Source: JAGQRJ01 sp041402045 (GTDB lineage Bacteria; Planctomycetota; J058). Taken from it: 64,000 nucleotides of DNA. Below, one piece after another: positions 41,308-50,364 of this stretch. Under the pieces are notes generated by a model. That model was given only the letters and a program-made list of their open reading frames with translations. It made no database searches and had not been told where the DNA came from. Positions within the stretch are counted from its first letter, which is position 1; every line of letters begins with the position of its first letter. A program made the translations under genes and the position numbers. The stretch covers positions 6,307-70,306 of the forward strand of contig JAWKSZ010000042.1 of NCBI GenBank assembly GCA_041402045.1, given 5' to 3'.

Positions 41308-42698
41308 GTGAGCAAGGACGACGACACCTCCACCAAGGCCCAGCGCGGGCTGCGCGCGGCCGCCGAGGCGCTGCGCGGGCTCGAGGACCCGACGCCCCTG
41401 ACCGTCGAGGGCTTCGAGCAGAAGCTCCAGGAGCGGCTGACCGAGGTCGAGCACGAGGCCAACGAGCTCCTGGTCGAGCACGCCGAGCCCGAGGGCGAGG
41501 CGCGCCGCTGCCCGCTCTTGCACACGAGCGCGCTGGCCGACGTGGTCCAGCGCGCGCTGGTCGAGGAGGCGCCGGGCTTCGGCTTCGCCTGGGCCGAGCT
41601 CGCCCGGGTCTACCCCCAGGACCGTCGAGCGGCGGACGACGTCGACTTCTCGGAGCTCGTGCCGCCGGTGGTCCCCTTCGCCCTCGCCGTGCGCCTCGGC
41701 GAGCGGCTCGCGCTGCGGGTGGGGATCTCGCTGGCGCGCAAGGTCAGCCCCGGCACGACCTGGGACGGGCTCAAGCCCTGGCGGGCCAAGGTCAAGCCCG
41801 CGACCCGCGAGAAGCGCCTGCGCGCGTGGCTCGACGAGGGCCCCGAGTCGCCGGTCGAGGCGCCCCTCGAGGTCGCCCGGACCTGGGTCGGGGCCGCCCG
41901 CGAGCACGCCGCCGACGAGGCCGCGGTCCAGGCGGGCCTGGGCGCGATCGACCCCCCCAGCGACAAACAGCTCGCCTTCATTCAGTCCCTGATCGAGCAG
42001 AAGCGCCTCGGCGACGACGCGCTGGGCGCGCTCCTGCTCGAGGTCGGCGCCGTGCACCGCCTGGAGCACCTCGACCGCCAGCACGCCTCGCCCCTGATCG
42101 ACGCCTTGCTCGCCCTGCCCACCCCGCGGCGGACCCGCGCCAAGCCTCAGGCCGCCTCTGCCAAGGCCGCCAAGCCCAAGCCCAAGGCGCAGAAGCTCGC
42201 CTGGGCCGGCGTCGTGCGCGCGGTGCGTCCGCGGATCAAGGCCGTGGTCCTCGCCGGCGAAGCCAAGCACAGCTACCAGGGCTACGTGCTCGTGGTGGAC
42301 GGCACCCTGGGCGAGGAAGAGCGCCGCTTCGCGGTGGGCTTGGGCAAGGCGGCCCAGGCCAAGCACGGCTACCGCGCGGGCGACACCGCCCGGGGGGCCG
42401 GCGTGCTCGTCGACGACCCGCCGGGTCACGCCTGCGACCTGCACAAGGCGAGCAAGCTCGAGCGCGAGCCCGGGCCCGAGCCCACGGAGCCGGGCCCGCC
42501 CTACCTCGGCGCGCCGGAGTCCCTGGAGGTCTACCGCGCCCAGGGCCACCGCCCGCTGGGCGAGGACGCGCTCGAGGCGGACCCGTGCGGGAGCTGCGGT
42601 GGGCCTGCCGCATGCCCACCGACGACGGCCAGGGCCGACTCACCGTCGAGGCCGTGTGCTACGGACCCCCGGATTGCCCGGCCTATGCGCCGTTCTGA
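41308..42698 (+). CDS. Hypothetical protein with Cys-rich C-terminus, one frame change near its end
   Basis: GTG 41308 begins a protein of about 460 aa. Visible regions: a helical N-terminal third; a small helical module PPSDKQLAFIQSLIEQKRLG (about 215-270) of the kind that ends some DNA-recombination proteins; a basic Ala/Lys linker (KAAKPKPKAQK); a conserved-looking domain with AKHSYQGYVLVVDG; and a C-terminal Cys cluster. The frame as given runs on to 42795 and becomes implausible. With one base change near 42597 it reads CGSC, then WACRMPTDDGQGRLTVEAVC and CYGPPDCPAYAPF with TGA at 42696-42698. The Cys pattern suggests a zinc or Fe-S site. Family not recognised. Confidence 0.6.
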
Positions 42699-42776
42699 GC
42701 GTGCCCTGGCGCTACACCGCGTGGCCCCGGTCCGCTATCCTCCGCCCAACGCCCTCCAGAGAGGCCCTTCGCCCAT

Positions 42777-43838
42777 GTGCGCCCTGCTCTCGTGATCGCC
42801 GAGTATCCCGCCGCCACCCAGGTCCGGCTCTACCACCTGGCTTGGGACTGGGGGCTGAGCCCGGCTGCCCTGCTCGCCGCCGTCCGCGCCGGCGGGTTCG
42901 AGATCGCCAGCCACTTCACCCGCGTCCAGGACGACCAACTCCCTGAGTTGCGCGCGGCCCTCGAGCGCGGTCAGCGCGCGCCGCAGCCCGAGCCCGCCGC
43001 GGAGCCCGAGGCCGAGCCCGTCGCCGACGCGAGCCCGGCCGCCGACTCGACCCCCGCGGCAACGGAAGACAGCCCGGTCGCCGCAGCTCCCTCGCCCGCC
43101 GAGGCCGCGACGCCCGACGACGACACCTCCGCCAGCGCCTCGCGCAAGCGCCGGCGACGTCGCCGGCGGAAGAAGGACGCGGGCGAGACCGACGAGGCGA
43201 CCTCCGACACCGCGGCGCCCGTCGACCCTGCGCCGACCGCCCCCGCCGAGACCCCGACCCAGCGCGCGCGCCGCGGCTCGATCTACGCGGCGACGGAGCC
43301 CGAGCCCGAGTCAGAGCAGCCCGAGCAAGAGGCCCGGGGGAGCCGCTCGGTCCCGCCCAAGCGCAGCTCGAGCGCGGCCCTCCCCTCATTCGGCACCCGG
43401 CGCCCCGAACCCGAGCCGGAGCTGCCCGAGCCCGCCGCGTCGAGCCCGCCCGCCGCCCGTTCAACCGCGCCCGCGTCGTCGAGCGCACCCGCGACCGGCA
43501 CGCCGAACACTCCCGCGAACGCCGCGTCGAGCCCGCCGCCGAGCACGCCTGCCGCCGGCTCCAAGGCACCCGCGAGCGCCGGGTCGGGCGCGCCCGCGTC
43601 GTCGAGCGCACCCGCGACCGGTACGCCGAACACTCCCGCGAACGCCGCGCCGGGCGCCGCACCGAGCGCGCCCGCAGCTGCAGCGCCCACGCCTGCCGCC
43701 ACGCCCAGCGCGCCGGTCGCCGCGCCGAGCACCGCTGCGCCCTCCGCCGAGGACACCGCGTCGAGCGCAGGCTGGGTGATCGTGGCGGTCCTCGCGGCCG
43801 GCGCGGGCCTGATCGCGCTCCTCGCCTTCGGCCTCTGA
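42777..43838 (+). CDS. Membrane-anchored protein with IF2-N-like domain and long Pro/Ala linker
   Basis: The first ~55 residues (QVRLYHLAWDWGLSPAALLA, then VRAGGFEIASHFTRVQDDQL) resemble the IF2-N module of translation initiation factor 2, a small helical domain. Then come an acidic Pro/Ala region, a basic cluster RKRRRRRRRKK (about 122-132), about 170 residues of low-complexity Ala/Pro/Ser with an internal 60-bp direct repeat, and a C-terminal transmembrane helix (WVIVAVLAAGAGLIALLAF). So the IF2-N-like head probably hangs in the cytoplasm on a flexible stalk. GTG 42777 is tentative; an ATG two bases earlier is in another frame and stops after six codons. Length 353 aa. Confidence 0.65.
   Translation: MRPALVIAEYPAATQVRLYHLAWDWGLSPAALLAAVRAGGFEIASHFTRVQDDQLPELRAALERGQRAPQPEPAAEPEAEPVADASPAADSTPAATEDSPVAAAPSPAEAATPDDDTSASASRKRRRRRRRKKDAGETDEATSDTAAPVDPAPTAPAETPTQRARRGSIYAATEPEPESEQPEQEARGSRSVPPKRSSSAALPSFGTRRPEPEPELPEPAASSPPAARSTAPASSSAPATGTPNTPANAASSPPPSTPAAGSKAPASAGSGAPASSSAPATGTPNTPANAAPGAAPSAPAAAAPTPAATPSAPVAAPSTAAPSAEDTASSAGWVIVAVLAAGAGLIALLAFGL
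43467..43649 (+). repeat. 60-bp direct repeat inside the linker-encoding gene
   Basis: 43467-43526 and 43590-43649 match over 60 bp with one difference (GGCACG versus GGTACG) and code for APASSSAPATGTPNTPANAA twice. It probably arose by slippage or unequal exchange in low-complexity DNA. Confidence 0.85.
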
Positions 43839-43914
43839 AGTCCGCCGTGGTGCGGTCGGATCCGCGAGCCCCGCGACCCGAGCTCCGACCGGTCCCGACG
43901 CCGGGGAGGCGCGC

Positions 43915-44643
43915 ATGACCCTGGAGGCCTGCCTGGCGGACCTCGCCCACGCGGACCCCGAGCGGCGGCTGCAGGCCGCCCAGGCCCTGGCCGAGCGCTG
44001 TCTCGCCGAGCCCGCGCCGCCCTTCGAGGCGGTGCTCGCGCGCTTGAAGGCCCAGGTGGCCTTCGGGCCCGAGCGCGAGCCCGAGCCGGCCGTCGCGCGC
44101 GCGATCTCCGCCGCGGTCCAGGCGCTCGCTGTCGCGCGGGGGGAGCGGCTCGGGTTTCGGATCGCGCGCCCGGAGTCCCTGGACGCGCTCCCGGACGCGC
44201 GGCTGACCTGGCGCGTAATCGAACCCCTCTGGGACGCGACCACGATCTACCGCGACCGCCCCGCGCTGCGCGCGACCCTCGACCTCGCGACCCCCGGACA
44301 GCGCGCGCTCTACGCGCTCTGGTGGTGGAGCTCCGAGGTGCGAAACGGCGGGCTGCACCAATTCCTGGCCAACTCGACCGGGATCCTGGCCCCCGAGGTC
44401 CGAGACGGCCTGGCCCGGGTCGGAGCGACGGAGCACGCAGCAATCTTCCGCGACCTGCTCGCGCTGTTCCCCGAGGGGGTCTGCCCCGGGGACCGGCGGG
44501 AGCGGCAAGAGCTCCTGTACGAGATCCCCGACGCGGCGCTGGGAGTCCTCGACGCGCGTTTCTACGCGCTGGACGACGACGTGCTGTTCCGACCGCGGCT
44601 TTCCACGTGCGCGGCGCACCCGGACGAGTTCTTCCTCGACTGA
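43915..44643 (+). CDS. DUF4375 (DMP19-like) protein
   Basis: ATG 43915 follows GGGGAGGCGCGC. The 242-residue product has a central LYALWWWSSEVRNGGLHQFL followed by ANSTG, matching the E-V-x-N-G-G-x-x-Q-F signature of DUF4375, also called DMP19-like (proposed DNA-mimic or nucleic-acid-associated proteins in Neisseria). The N-terminal 80 residues are helical HEAT-like (DPERRLQAAQALAERCLAEP). The biochemical role in this family is largely unknown. Confidence 0.75.
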   Translation: MTLEACLADLAHADPERRLQAAQALAERCLAEPAPPFEAVLARLKAQVAFGPEREPEPAVARAISAAVQALAVARGERLGFRIARPESLDALPDARLTWRVIEPLWDATTIYRDRPALRATLDLATPGQRALYALWWWSSEVRNGGLHQFLANSTGILAPEVRDGLARVGATEHAAIFRDLLALFPEGVCPGDRRERQELLYEIPDAALGVLDARFYALDDDVLFRPRLSTCAAHPDEFFLD

Positions 44644-44715
44644 CGCGGGGCGGCACCCGGGCGGGTAAGCCGCGCCCCAGCGCGACGCGCGGACACGGGC
44701 TGCGCGCGGCGCGCG

Positions 44716-45456
44716 GTGTGCACGGGGCCTGGCGTGCTCTACGCCACCACCCGCTTTCGCGACTACGCCGTGCTCCCCGGGCACCCGCCTCGGGGGGCCT
44801 TCGCCACGAGCACGCTGCGGATCGCGGCCTGGCGGGCGCTGTTCGCCGTGGTCGTGCTCGGCGCGGTGAGCTACGGGTTCTTCGAGCGCGGGGAGCGCCT
44901 GGTCCTGCTCCCCGTCTTCGCGGCGCTGGGCGCTGGGCCGCAGGCGTGCGTCGAGCGCTGGGGGCTCGGGCGCTCGCCTCGCGCGCTCCTCGGCTGCGGG
45001 CTCGTGGGGCTCGGGGTCGCGTTGCTCGTGGGCGTGCTGGCGCTGTGCAACACGCTCGTGTTCTGGGGCACCCACTACGGGTTGGGCGTCGAGTACGGCT
45101 GGCACCTCCTCCAGACCCTCTCGGCGGACGTGGTCGAGCGCGCCGGCTGGTGGTTCTACGGGTCGTGGCTGGTCCCGCTCGTGCTGCCCTTCGCCCTCCC
45201 GCTGTTCGTGGCCATGGTCGCGCGCTGGATCAGCAACGGCCTGCCGCAGCAGCTCCTGGTGGTGCTGGCGAGCCTGGGGCTCCTGGTCGAGGTCGACCTG
45301 TTCCTGGAGCACTATCGCGAACCCCTCTACGAGTGGCTGGTCGCGGGGCTGGCCCTCCCGCTGATCTACGCCGGCGTCGATCGGCTGGAGGAGCGCTGGT
45401 GCGAGCGGCGGGACCGCCGCGAGCGCGGGCTCACTCCTGACCGAAGGCCCGCCTGA
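44716..45456 (+). CDS. Integral membrane protein, about five helices
   Basis: Hydrophobic segments at roughly 40-58, 62-78, 92-115, 150-172, 178-198 and 205-222 indicate a multi-pass inner-membrane protein. I recognise no family. The start is uncertain: GTG 44716 is used, but GTG 44731 (VLYATTRFRDY) is also possible and neither has a clear Shine-Dalgarno. The 3' end overlaps the convergent kinase gene by 26 bp. Confidence 0.65.
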   Translation: MCTGPGVLYATTRFRDYAVLPGHPPRGAFATSTLRIAAWRALFAVVVLGAVSYGFFERGERLVLLPVFAALGAGPQACVERWGLGRSPRALLGCGLVGLGVALLVGVLALCNTLVFWGTHYGLGVEYGWHLLQTLSADVVERAGWWFYGSWLVPLVLPFALPLFVAMVARWISNGLPQQLLVVLASLGLLVEVDLFLEHYREPLYEWLVAGLALPLIYAGVDRLEERWCERRDRRERGLTPDRRPA

Positions 45457-47353
45457 ACACGCCCTCGGGGTCGCCCATGGCCAGGAGCAGCGCCACGTCC
45501 CGCGCGCGCTGGGCGAGCTCGTCGTAGCCGCGGTTCTTCAGGTTCTGGGCCTGCCACCAGGTCAGGCGGAACAGGATCTCCTGGCGGGTGGCGGCGCGGA
45601 GCGCTGCGTCGGAGTAGGGCTTGGCGCCCCGCTCGTCGGCGAACAGGCGCTGGAGGTCCTCGCGCGAGACGAAGGTCCCCGCGTGGGCGTTGATCATGCG
45701 CGGGGGCTCCCCGGGCGGGCGCACCAGGAACCAGCCCGGGGCGCACACGCCCTGGAGCTCGACGTCGAGCCGCTCGCCGAGGGCGATCAGCACCAGCGCG
45801 CAGGAAATGTGCACGCCGGTCCCGCTCTCGAGCACGCGGTCGAGCTCGCTCTTGGAGGGCTCGTAGTAGGCGAAGGTCTCGCCCTTGACCACCCGGGCGT
45901 GGCACAGCCGGACCAGCGCCTCGAGCCGTGCGTCTCCGTCGAGGCCTTCGAGGTCCGGGCGCAGGTCCTGCGCGTGGCGGTCGAGGGTCGCGAGCACCTG
46001 CGCCGCGTCGAGCTCGTCGTCGTCCCGAACGAGCCTGGTGCAGAGCAGCGCAGCCTCGGCCAGCTCGCCGGCCTCGGGCACGAAGGTCAACCACACCAAC
46101 CGGCGCTCGACCGGGTCGGGGTAGAGCGGCGCGAGCTCGGGCTCGACGTTGAGCCCCAGCGCGGCGGCGCGACCCCAGGCCTCGAGGGCCAGCACCCGGG
46201 CGCCGGCGTCCTCGTGCACCCGGCCCAGCGCGAGGTGCGCCTCGGCGCAGGCGGGGTCGAGCTCGAGGGCCTGGCGGGCCTGGCGCCCCGCAGCCTCGAC
46301 GTCTGCGCGCTCCAGGCACGCCAGGGCCTCCGCCGCCAGGGACGCGGCCCGGACCTCCGGGGCCTCGGGGCCAGGGAGCGGGATCCGCGGGCCGCCGAGC
46401 GCGGGCTCCTCGTCGGGCGCCGGGGCCCGGCGCCGCGACCAGGCCCAGGCGCCCGCGACGGAGAGGGTCACGAGCGCGCCCAGCCCGAGGCCGATCGCGA
46501 CCCAGGGTGCCTCCCGCGAGACCCGCGGCGGCGGCGCCGCGGGCGCCAGGGCCAGGCGCAGGTCCCGGGCCAGCGCGGGCATGTCCGGGTAGCGATCGCC
46601 CGGGTGCTTCTCCAGGCAGCGCATGCAGATCGCCGCCAGCCGCGGCGGCGTCTCCGGAGCCAGGGTCAGCGGCGAGGCGATCGCGCCGTGGCGCACCTTC
46701 TGCAGCACCTCCTCCACCCCGCGCCCGCTGACCGGAGGGTGCCCGGTGAGCATGGCGTAGAGCACGGCGCCCAGGCCGTAGACGTCGGAGGCGGGCCCGA
46801 TCTCGTGGCGCCGCCCCAGGGCCTGCTCCGGCGGCATGAACACCGGGCTGCCCATGATCTCGCCCGAGAGCGTGAGCCGGCTGCCGCTGGTCTGGTCCAT
46901 GGCCAGCCCGAAGTCGGTGAGCCGCGGCTCGCCGCTCGGGGTCAGGAGCACGTTCGCGGGCTTGAGGTCCCGGTGCAGGACCCCCAGTCCGTGGGCGTGC
47001 TCGAGGGCCTCGCACAGCTCGAGGGCGATCCGCGCTGCCTCTCGGGGCTCGAGGTGGCCCTCCGTCCGGATCCGCGCGCGCAGGGTCTGCCCCGCGACGA
47101 AGGCGTAGACGTGATACGGCCCGTGCTGACTGTGGCCGCGATCGAGGAGCGGCACGATCGCGCGGTGGGCGAGCCGCGCCGCCACGTCGCCCTCGCGGTG
47201 GAAGCGCTCGATATCGTCCGGGTCGCGCAGGCGCTCGGGCAGGAGCAGCTTGATCGCCACGGGGCCGCCGGGCCCGAGGGCGCGCAGCACCACGCCGTTG
47301 GCGCCGCGCGCGACCTCGCGCTCCACGCGGTAGGGGCCGATCGTGAGGGTCAC
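45431..47353 (-). CDS. Ser/Thr protein kinase with TPR and SirB1-like transglutaminase-fold domain
   Basis: Kinase domain: ARGANGVVLR loop, Lys35 (VAIKLL), HRDLKPAN (127-134), DFG 147-149 and GSPVFMPPEQ. A transmembrane helix lies near 286-305 (IGLGLGALVTLSVAGAWAW). After TPR-like repeats (350-470), the last ~160 residues match the SirB1/Transglut_core2 pattern: ESGTGVHISCALVLIALGE, LQGVCAPGWFLVRPPG and MINAHAGTFVSREDL. The usual PGHF is PGWF here, so the conserved His is missing and protease or transglutaminase-type activity is doubtful. Length 640 aa. GTG 47353 is 31 bp after the upstream lipoprotein gene, forming a probable operon. Confidence 0.88.
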   Translation of the reverse strand: MTLTIGPYRVEREVARGANGVVLRALGPGGPVAIKLLLPERLRDPDDIERFHREGDVAARLAHRAIVPLLDRGHSQHGPYHVYAFVAGQTLRARIRTEGHLEPREAARIALELCEALEHAHGLGVLHRDLKPANVLLTPSGEPRLTDFGLAMDQTSGSRLTLSGEIMGSPVFMPPEQALGRRHEIGPASDVYGLGAVLYAMLTGHPPVSGRGVEEVLQKVRHGAIASPLTLAPETPPRLAAICMRCLEKHPGDRYPDMPALARDLRLALAPAAPPPRVSREAPWVAIGLGLGALVTLSVAGAWAWSRRRAPAPDEEPALGGPRIPLPGPEAPEVRAASLAAEALACLERADVEAAGRQARQALELDPACAEAHLALGRVHEDAGARVLALEAWGRAAALGLNVEPELAPLYPDPVERRLVWLTFVPEAGELAEAALLCTRLVRDDDELDAAQVLATLDRHAQDLRPDLEGLDGDARLEALVRLCHARVVKGETFAYYEPSKSELDRVLESGTGVHISCALVLIALGERLDVELQGVCAPGWFLVRPPGEPPRMINAHAGTFVSREDLQRLFADERGAKPYSDAALRAATRQEILFRLTWWQAQNLKNRGYDELAQRARDVALLLAMGDPEGVFRRAFGQE

Positions 47354-47384
47354 GACTCAGCGGCGGCGGCGGAGCCGCGCGCGC

Positions 47385-47999
47385 TTACTTGCTGCCGTAG
47401 TCGACCAGGTCGAGGTTCTTGGTCCCGTCGCGGACCGAGCGCACCACGCTCTGCCCGTGGAAGGGACGCACCTCGGCGTCGGCCAGCCAGGTCTCGGTGG
47501 TGCTGCCGGCGCCCTTGCGCTTCATGACCACGACGGTGAGGGTCTTGCCGCCGGCCAGGGTGTGCTCCTGCTCCTTGGGCTCCTCGGTCAGGGCGTCGTA
47601 TTCCTCGGGCTTCTTGTACTTCTCGTCGTCGGCCTGCATGTCGAAGGCGGTCTCGCCGGCCTCGCCCACGGGGTTGCCGTCCTTGAGCTCCTGGCGGGTG
47701 ACGCTGACCTGGGCGCCCTCGATCTTGGTGATCTCGTAGCGGTAGGTCTTCATTTTGTCGCCCGAGCCCTCCTCGTAGACCGCGAAGTCGCCGACCTTGG
47801 CGTGCTTCCACGGGCCGCGCAGCTCGCTCTGCACGAAGGGCTTGGCCGGCGCGGCCGGGGTCTCGTCCTTGGGGGCCGCGGCGGGCTCTTGGGTGCCGTC
47901 GTCGCTGCTGCCGCCGCTGTTGCTCGAGCCGCCGGAGGGGCAGCCGGTGAGGGCGAACAGGCCGCAGAGGCAGGCGATCAGGATCAGGGGGCGCTTCAT
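47385..47999 (-). CDS. Lipoprotein of unknown function
   Basis: ATG 47999 follows GAGGAGACCCC. MKRPLILIACLCGLFALTGC is a clear lipoprotein signal (LTGC, Cys20). A Ser/Gly/Ala/Pro linker reaches about residue 55, then a compact ~145-residue domain begins FVQSELRGPWKHAKVGDFAV and consists mostly of beta strands with a repeated strand-turn pattern (YRYEITKIEGAQVSVTRQEL). No catalytic motif is visible. It precedes the SirB1-like kinase and could be its extracytoplasmic sensor partner, which is inference from the operon only. Confidence 0.8.
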   Translation of the reverse strand: MKRPLILIACLCGLFALTGCPSGGSSNSGGSSDDGTQEPAAAPKDETPAAPAKPFVQSELRGPWKHAKVGDFAVYEEGSGDKMKTYRYEITKIEGAQVSVTRQELKDGNPVGEAGETAFDMQADDEKYKKPEEYDALTEEPKEQEHTLAGGKTLTVVVMKRKGAGSTTETWLADAEVRPFHGQSVVRSVRDGTKNLDLVDYGSK

Positions 48000-48105
48000 G
48001 GGGTCTCCTCGCCCGGGGTCTGCCCGGCGCGTCGGCCTATCTCACGGGGTCGCCAGGCCCGCGTCAAGTCGCCCCGCGGCGTTCCCGCCTGCGGAGGTTT
48101 CGACG

Positions 48106-48111
48106 TAGACT
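48106..48111 (+). promoter_or_regulatory. Possible leaderless -10 element (TAGACT)
   Basis: TAGACT ends eight bases before ATG 48120, with no Shine-Dalgarno between. The spacing would put the transcription start at or next to the start codon. Confidence 0.35.
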
Positions 48112-48119
48112 CCCCGGCC

Positions 48120-49043
48120 ATGAAGTTCGTGAGCTTGATCGTGAACCCCCACGCCGGGCGCGGGCAAGGCGCCGAGGCCGGGCGCCAGGCCGCGACGGTG
48201 CTGCGTCGCGGAGGGTGGAAGGTCGAGCTGCACGAGACCCAGAGCCCCTACGACACCCGGCCCCTGGTGCGCCGGGCGCGGGAGGCGGGCCCCGACTGCG
48301 TGGTCGCGGTCGGCGGCGACGGCACGCTGCACGAGGTGCTGAACGCGCTCCACGACGGCCCGGGTAAGCCCCCGGCCCTGGGGCTGATCCCGGTCGGCGG
48401 CGGCAACGACTACGCGCGCATGCTCGAGATCCCGGCCAACGACCCCGAGCGCGCGGCGCAGCGCCTGCTGGCCTCCGTCGAGCGCCGCGTCGACCTGGGG
48501 CGGCTCGAGGGCGCCGACCACGGGACCGAGCTGTTCCTGAACAACGTGGGCCTGGCCTACATGGCGGCGGCCAACGCCGCGCGCGAGTCCACGCGCTTCC
48601 TCCCGGGCAAGCTCGGCTACCTGGCCGCCGGCGCCCTGGCCTTCGCCCAGTGGAAGCCCGCCCGGCTCCTGCTCTCGGTCGACGGCGTCGAGCAGACCGG
48701 CGCGTTCCTGATCGTGCACGTGGCCCTCGGCCGCTACTGCGGTGCCGGGATCGAGCTGACCCCGGACTCGAGCCTCGACGGCGGGCGCTTCCACGTGTTC
48801 GTCTCCAGCGCCCCCTCGCGGGTGCGCGGGCTCCTGGACTGGGGCAAGGTCAGCAAGGGCGAGCCGACCCCCGACACCGCGATCGTCGAGGGCAGGCGCG
48901 TGCGGATCACCGGCCCGCGCGGGTTCGTGCTCCACGCCGACGGCGAGGTCCGCCACGCCACCACCGGCGTGCTCGAGGTCACGCTGCTCCCGGGCGCAGG
49001 CCGGCTGTGGGCGCCCCCGGAGCCGGCCCGTCCCCTGGGCTGA
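48120..49043 (+). CDS. Diacylglycerol kinase-family (YegS/DgkB-like) lipid kinase
   Basis: The 307-residue protein begins MKFVSLIVNPHAGRGQG, the family's NP.aG nucleotide motif, and contains VVAVGGDGTLHEVLNALHD (GGDGT catalytic loop) and IPVGGGNDYARML. The C-terminal beta-rich domain (VRITGPRGFVLHADGE) closes the DAGK fold. Members phosphorylate diacylglycerol or related lipids with ATP at the membrane; the exact substrate cannot be told. ATG 48120 is the natural start. Confidence 0.9.
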   Translation: MKFVSLIVNPHAGRGQGAEAGRQAATVLRRGGWKVELHETQSPYDTRPLVRRAREAGPDCVVAVGGDGTLHEVLNALHDGPGKPPALGLIPVGGGNDYARMLEIPANDPERAAQRLLASVERRVDLGRLEGADHGTELFLNNVGLAYMAAANAARESTRFLPGKLGYLAAGALAFAQWKPARLLLSVDGVEQTGAFLIVHVALGRYCGAGIELTPDSSLDGGRFHVFVSSAPSRVRGLLDWGKVSKGEPTPDTAIVEGRRVRITGPRGFVLHADGEVRHATTGVLEVTLLPGAGRLWAPPEPARPLG

Positions 49044-49071
49044 GCGCGCGGCGACGTCGCGACCGCGCCTG

Positions 49072-49100
49072 TTGAAACCGGGTGCCGGCCAGCCTACGAT
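49072..49100 (+). promoter_or_regulatory. Sigma-70-type promoter for gcdH-etfBA
   Basis: TTGAAA (49072-49077) and TACGAT (49095-49100) are separated by 17 bp and lie 30 bp before ATG 49131, with GGAGAG as ribosome binding site between. This is close to consensus in an otherwise very GC-rich intergenic region. Confidence 0.75.
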
Positions 49101-49130
49101 CCGCGCGGACCGAGCGGTCCGGAGAGTCCC

Positions 49131-50309
49131 ATGAGTGAATTCGTAGGCGCTGATTTCTTCGAGCTCGACGAGCTCCTGAGCGACGAGGAGCGCGCCGTGC
49201 GCGACAGCGCGCGGGAGTGGGTCGACCGCGAGCTGATCGACAGCCGCCTGATCGAGGAGCACCACCGCGCCGGGACCTTCCCCCGCGAGCTGGCCACCCA
49301 GGTCGGCGAAATGGGCTACCTCGGCCCTACCCTCCCCGAGGAGTACGGCTGCGCCGGGCTGAACCAGGTCGGCTACGGGCTGATCATGCAGGAGCTCGAG
49401 CGCGGCGACAGCGGCCTGCGCAGCTTCTGCTCGGTGCAGGGCTCGCTCTGCATGTATCCGATCTTCGCCTTCGGCTCGGACGAGCAGAAGAACCGCTACC
49501 TCCCGGGCATGGCCAAGGGCGAGATCATTGGCTGCTTCGGGCTCTCGGAGCCCGACCACGGCAGCGACCCGAGCGGCATGGAGACCAAGGCCACCCCCGA
49601 CGGCGACGGCTGGATCCTGAACGGCACCAAGCGCTGGATCACCAACGGCTCGATCGCCGATATCGCGATCGTGTGGGCCAAGACCCCCGACGGGATCCGC
49701 GGGTTCATCGTCCCCACCGACGCCCCGGGCTTCAGCGCGCCGCTGATCCCGGGCAAGTTCTCCCTGCGCGCCTCGGTCACCTCCGAGCTGATCATGGAGG
49801 ACGTGAAGGTCGGCCCCGAGGCGCTCCTGCCCGAGACCACCGGGCTCAAGAACGCGCTCATGTGCCTCTCGAACGCGCGCTACGGGATCGCCTGGGGCGT
49901 GGTCGGCTCGGCCATGGCCGTGTTCGACGAGGCCCTGCGCTACCTGCAGAGCCGGACCCAGTTCGACAAGCCCCTGGCCTCGTTCCAGCTCGTGCAGCGC
50001 AAGCTCGTGCACATGCACACCGAGCTGACCAAGGCCCAGCTCGTCGCCCACCGCCTGGGGCGGCTCAAGGACGCGGGCAAGGCCAAGCACTACCACGTGA
50101 GCTTCGCCAAGCGGAACAACTGCTGGGCCGCGCGCGAGATCGCCAAGCTCGGGCGCGAGCTGCTCGGCGCCAACGGGGTGTGCGACGAGTACCAGGTCAT
50201 GCGCCACCTCATGAACATCGAGAGCGTCTACACCTACGAGGGCACCCACGAGATCCACACGCTGGTCCTGGGCGAGCACCTCACCGGATTCCCGGCCTAC
50301 CGCGGGTGA
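49131..50309 (+). CDS. gcdH: Glutaryl-CoA dehydrogenase-like acyl-CoA dehydrogenase
   Basis: The 392-residue flavoprotein carries the diagnostic segments SVQGSLCMYPIFAFGSDEQK (about 101-120), CFGLSEPDHGSDPSGMETKA, SLRASVTSEL (211-220) and VYTYEGTHEIHTLVLGEHLT with the catalytic base Glu370. The SLRAS segment and the YTYEGTHEI form are typical of glutaryl-CoA dehydrogenases, which oxidise and decarboxylate glutaryl-CoA to crotonyl-CoA in lysine and tryptophan breakdown. The close isovaleryl/other-chain homologues cannot be fully excluded. It is followed 55 bp later by etfB and etfA, its electron acceptors, and preceded by a good promoter. Confidence 0.85.
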   Translation: MSEFVGADFFELDELLSDEERAVRDSAREWVDRELIDSRLIEEHHRAGTFPRELATQVGEMGYLGPTLPEEYGCAGLNQVGYGLIMQELERGDSGLRSFCSVQGSLCMYPIFAFGSDEQKNRYLPGMAKGEIIGCFGLSEPDHGSDPSGMETKATPDGDGWILNGTKRWITNGSIADIAIVWAKTPDGIRGFIVPTDAPGFSAPLIPGKFSLRASVTSELIMEDVKVGPEALLPETTGLKNALMCLSNARYGIAWGVVGSAMAVFDEALRYLQSRTQFDKPLASFQLVQRKLVHMHTELTKAQLVAHRLGRLKDAGKAKHYHVSFAKRNNCWAAREIAKLGRELLGANGVCDEYQVMRHLMNIESVYTYEGTHEIHTLVLGEHLTGFPAYRG

Positions 50310-50364
50310 GCGCGATCTCGCGTAGACTCTGGCCGAACACAACGAACTAAATACAGGAGCAGCA

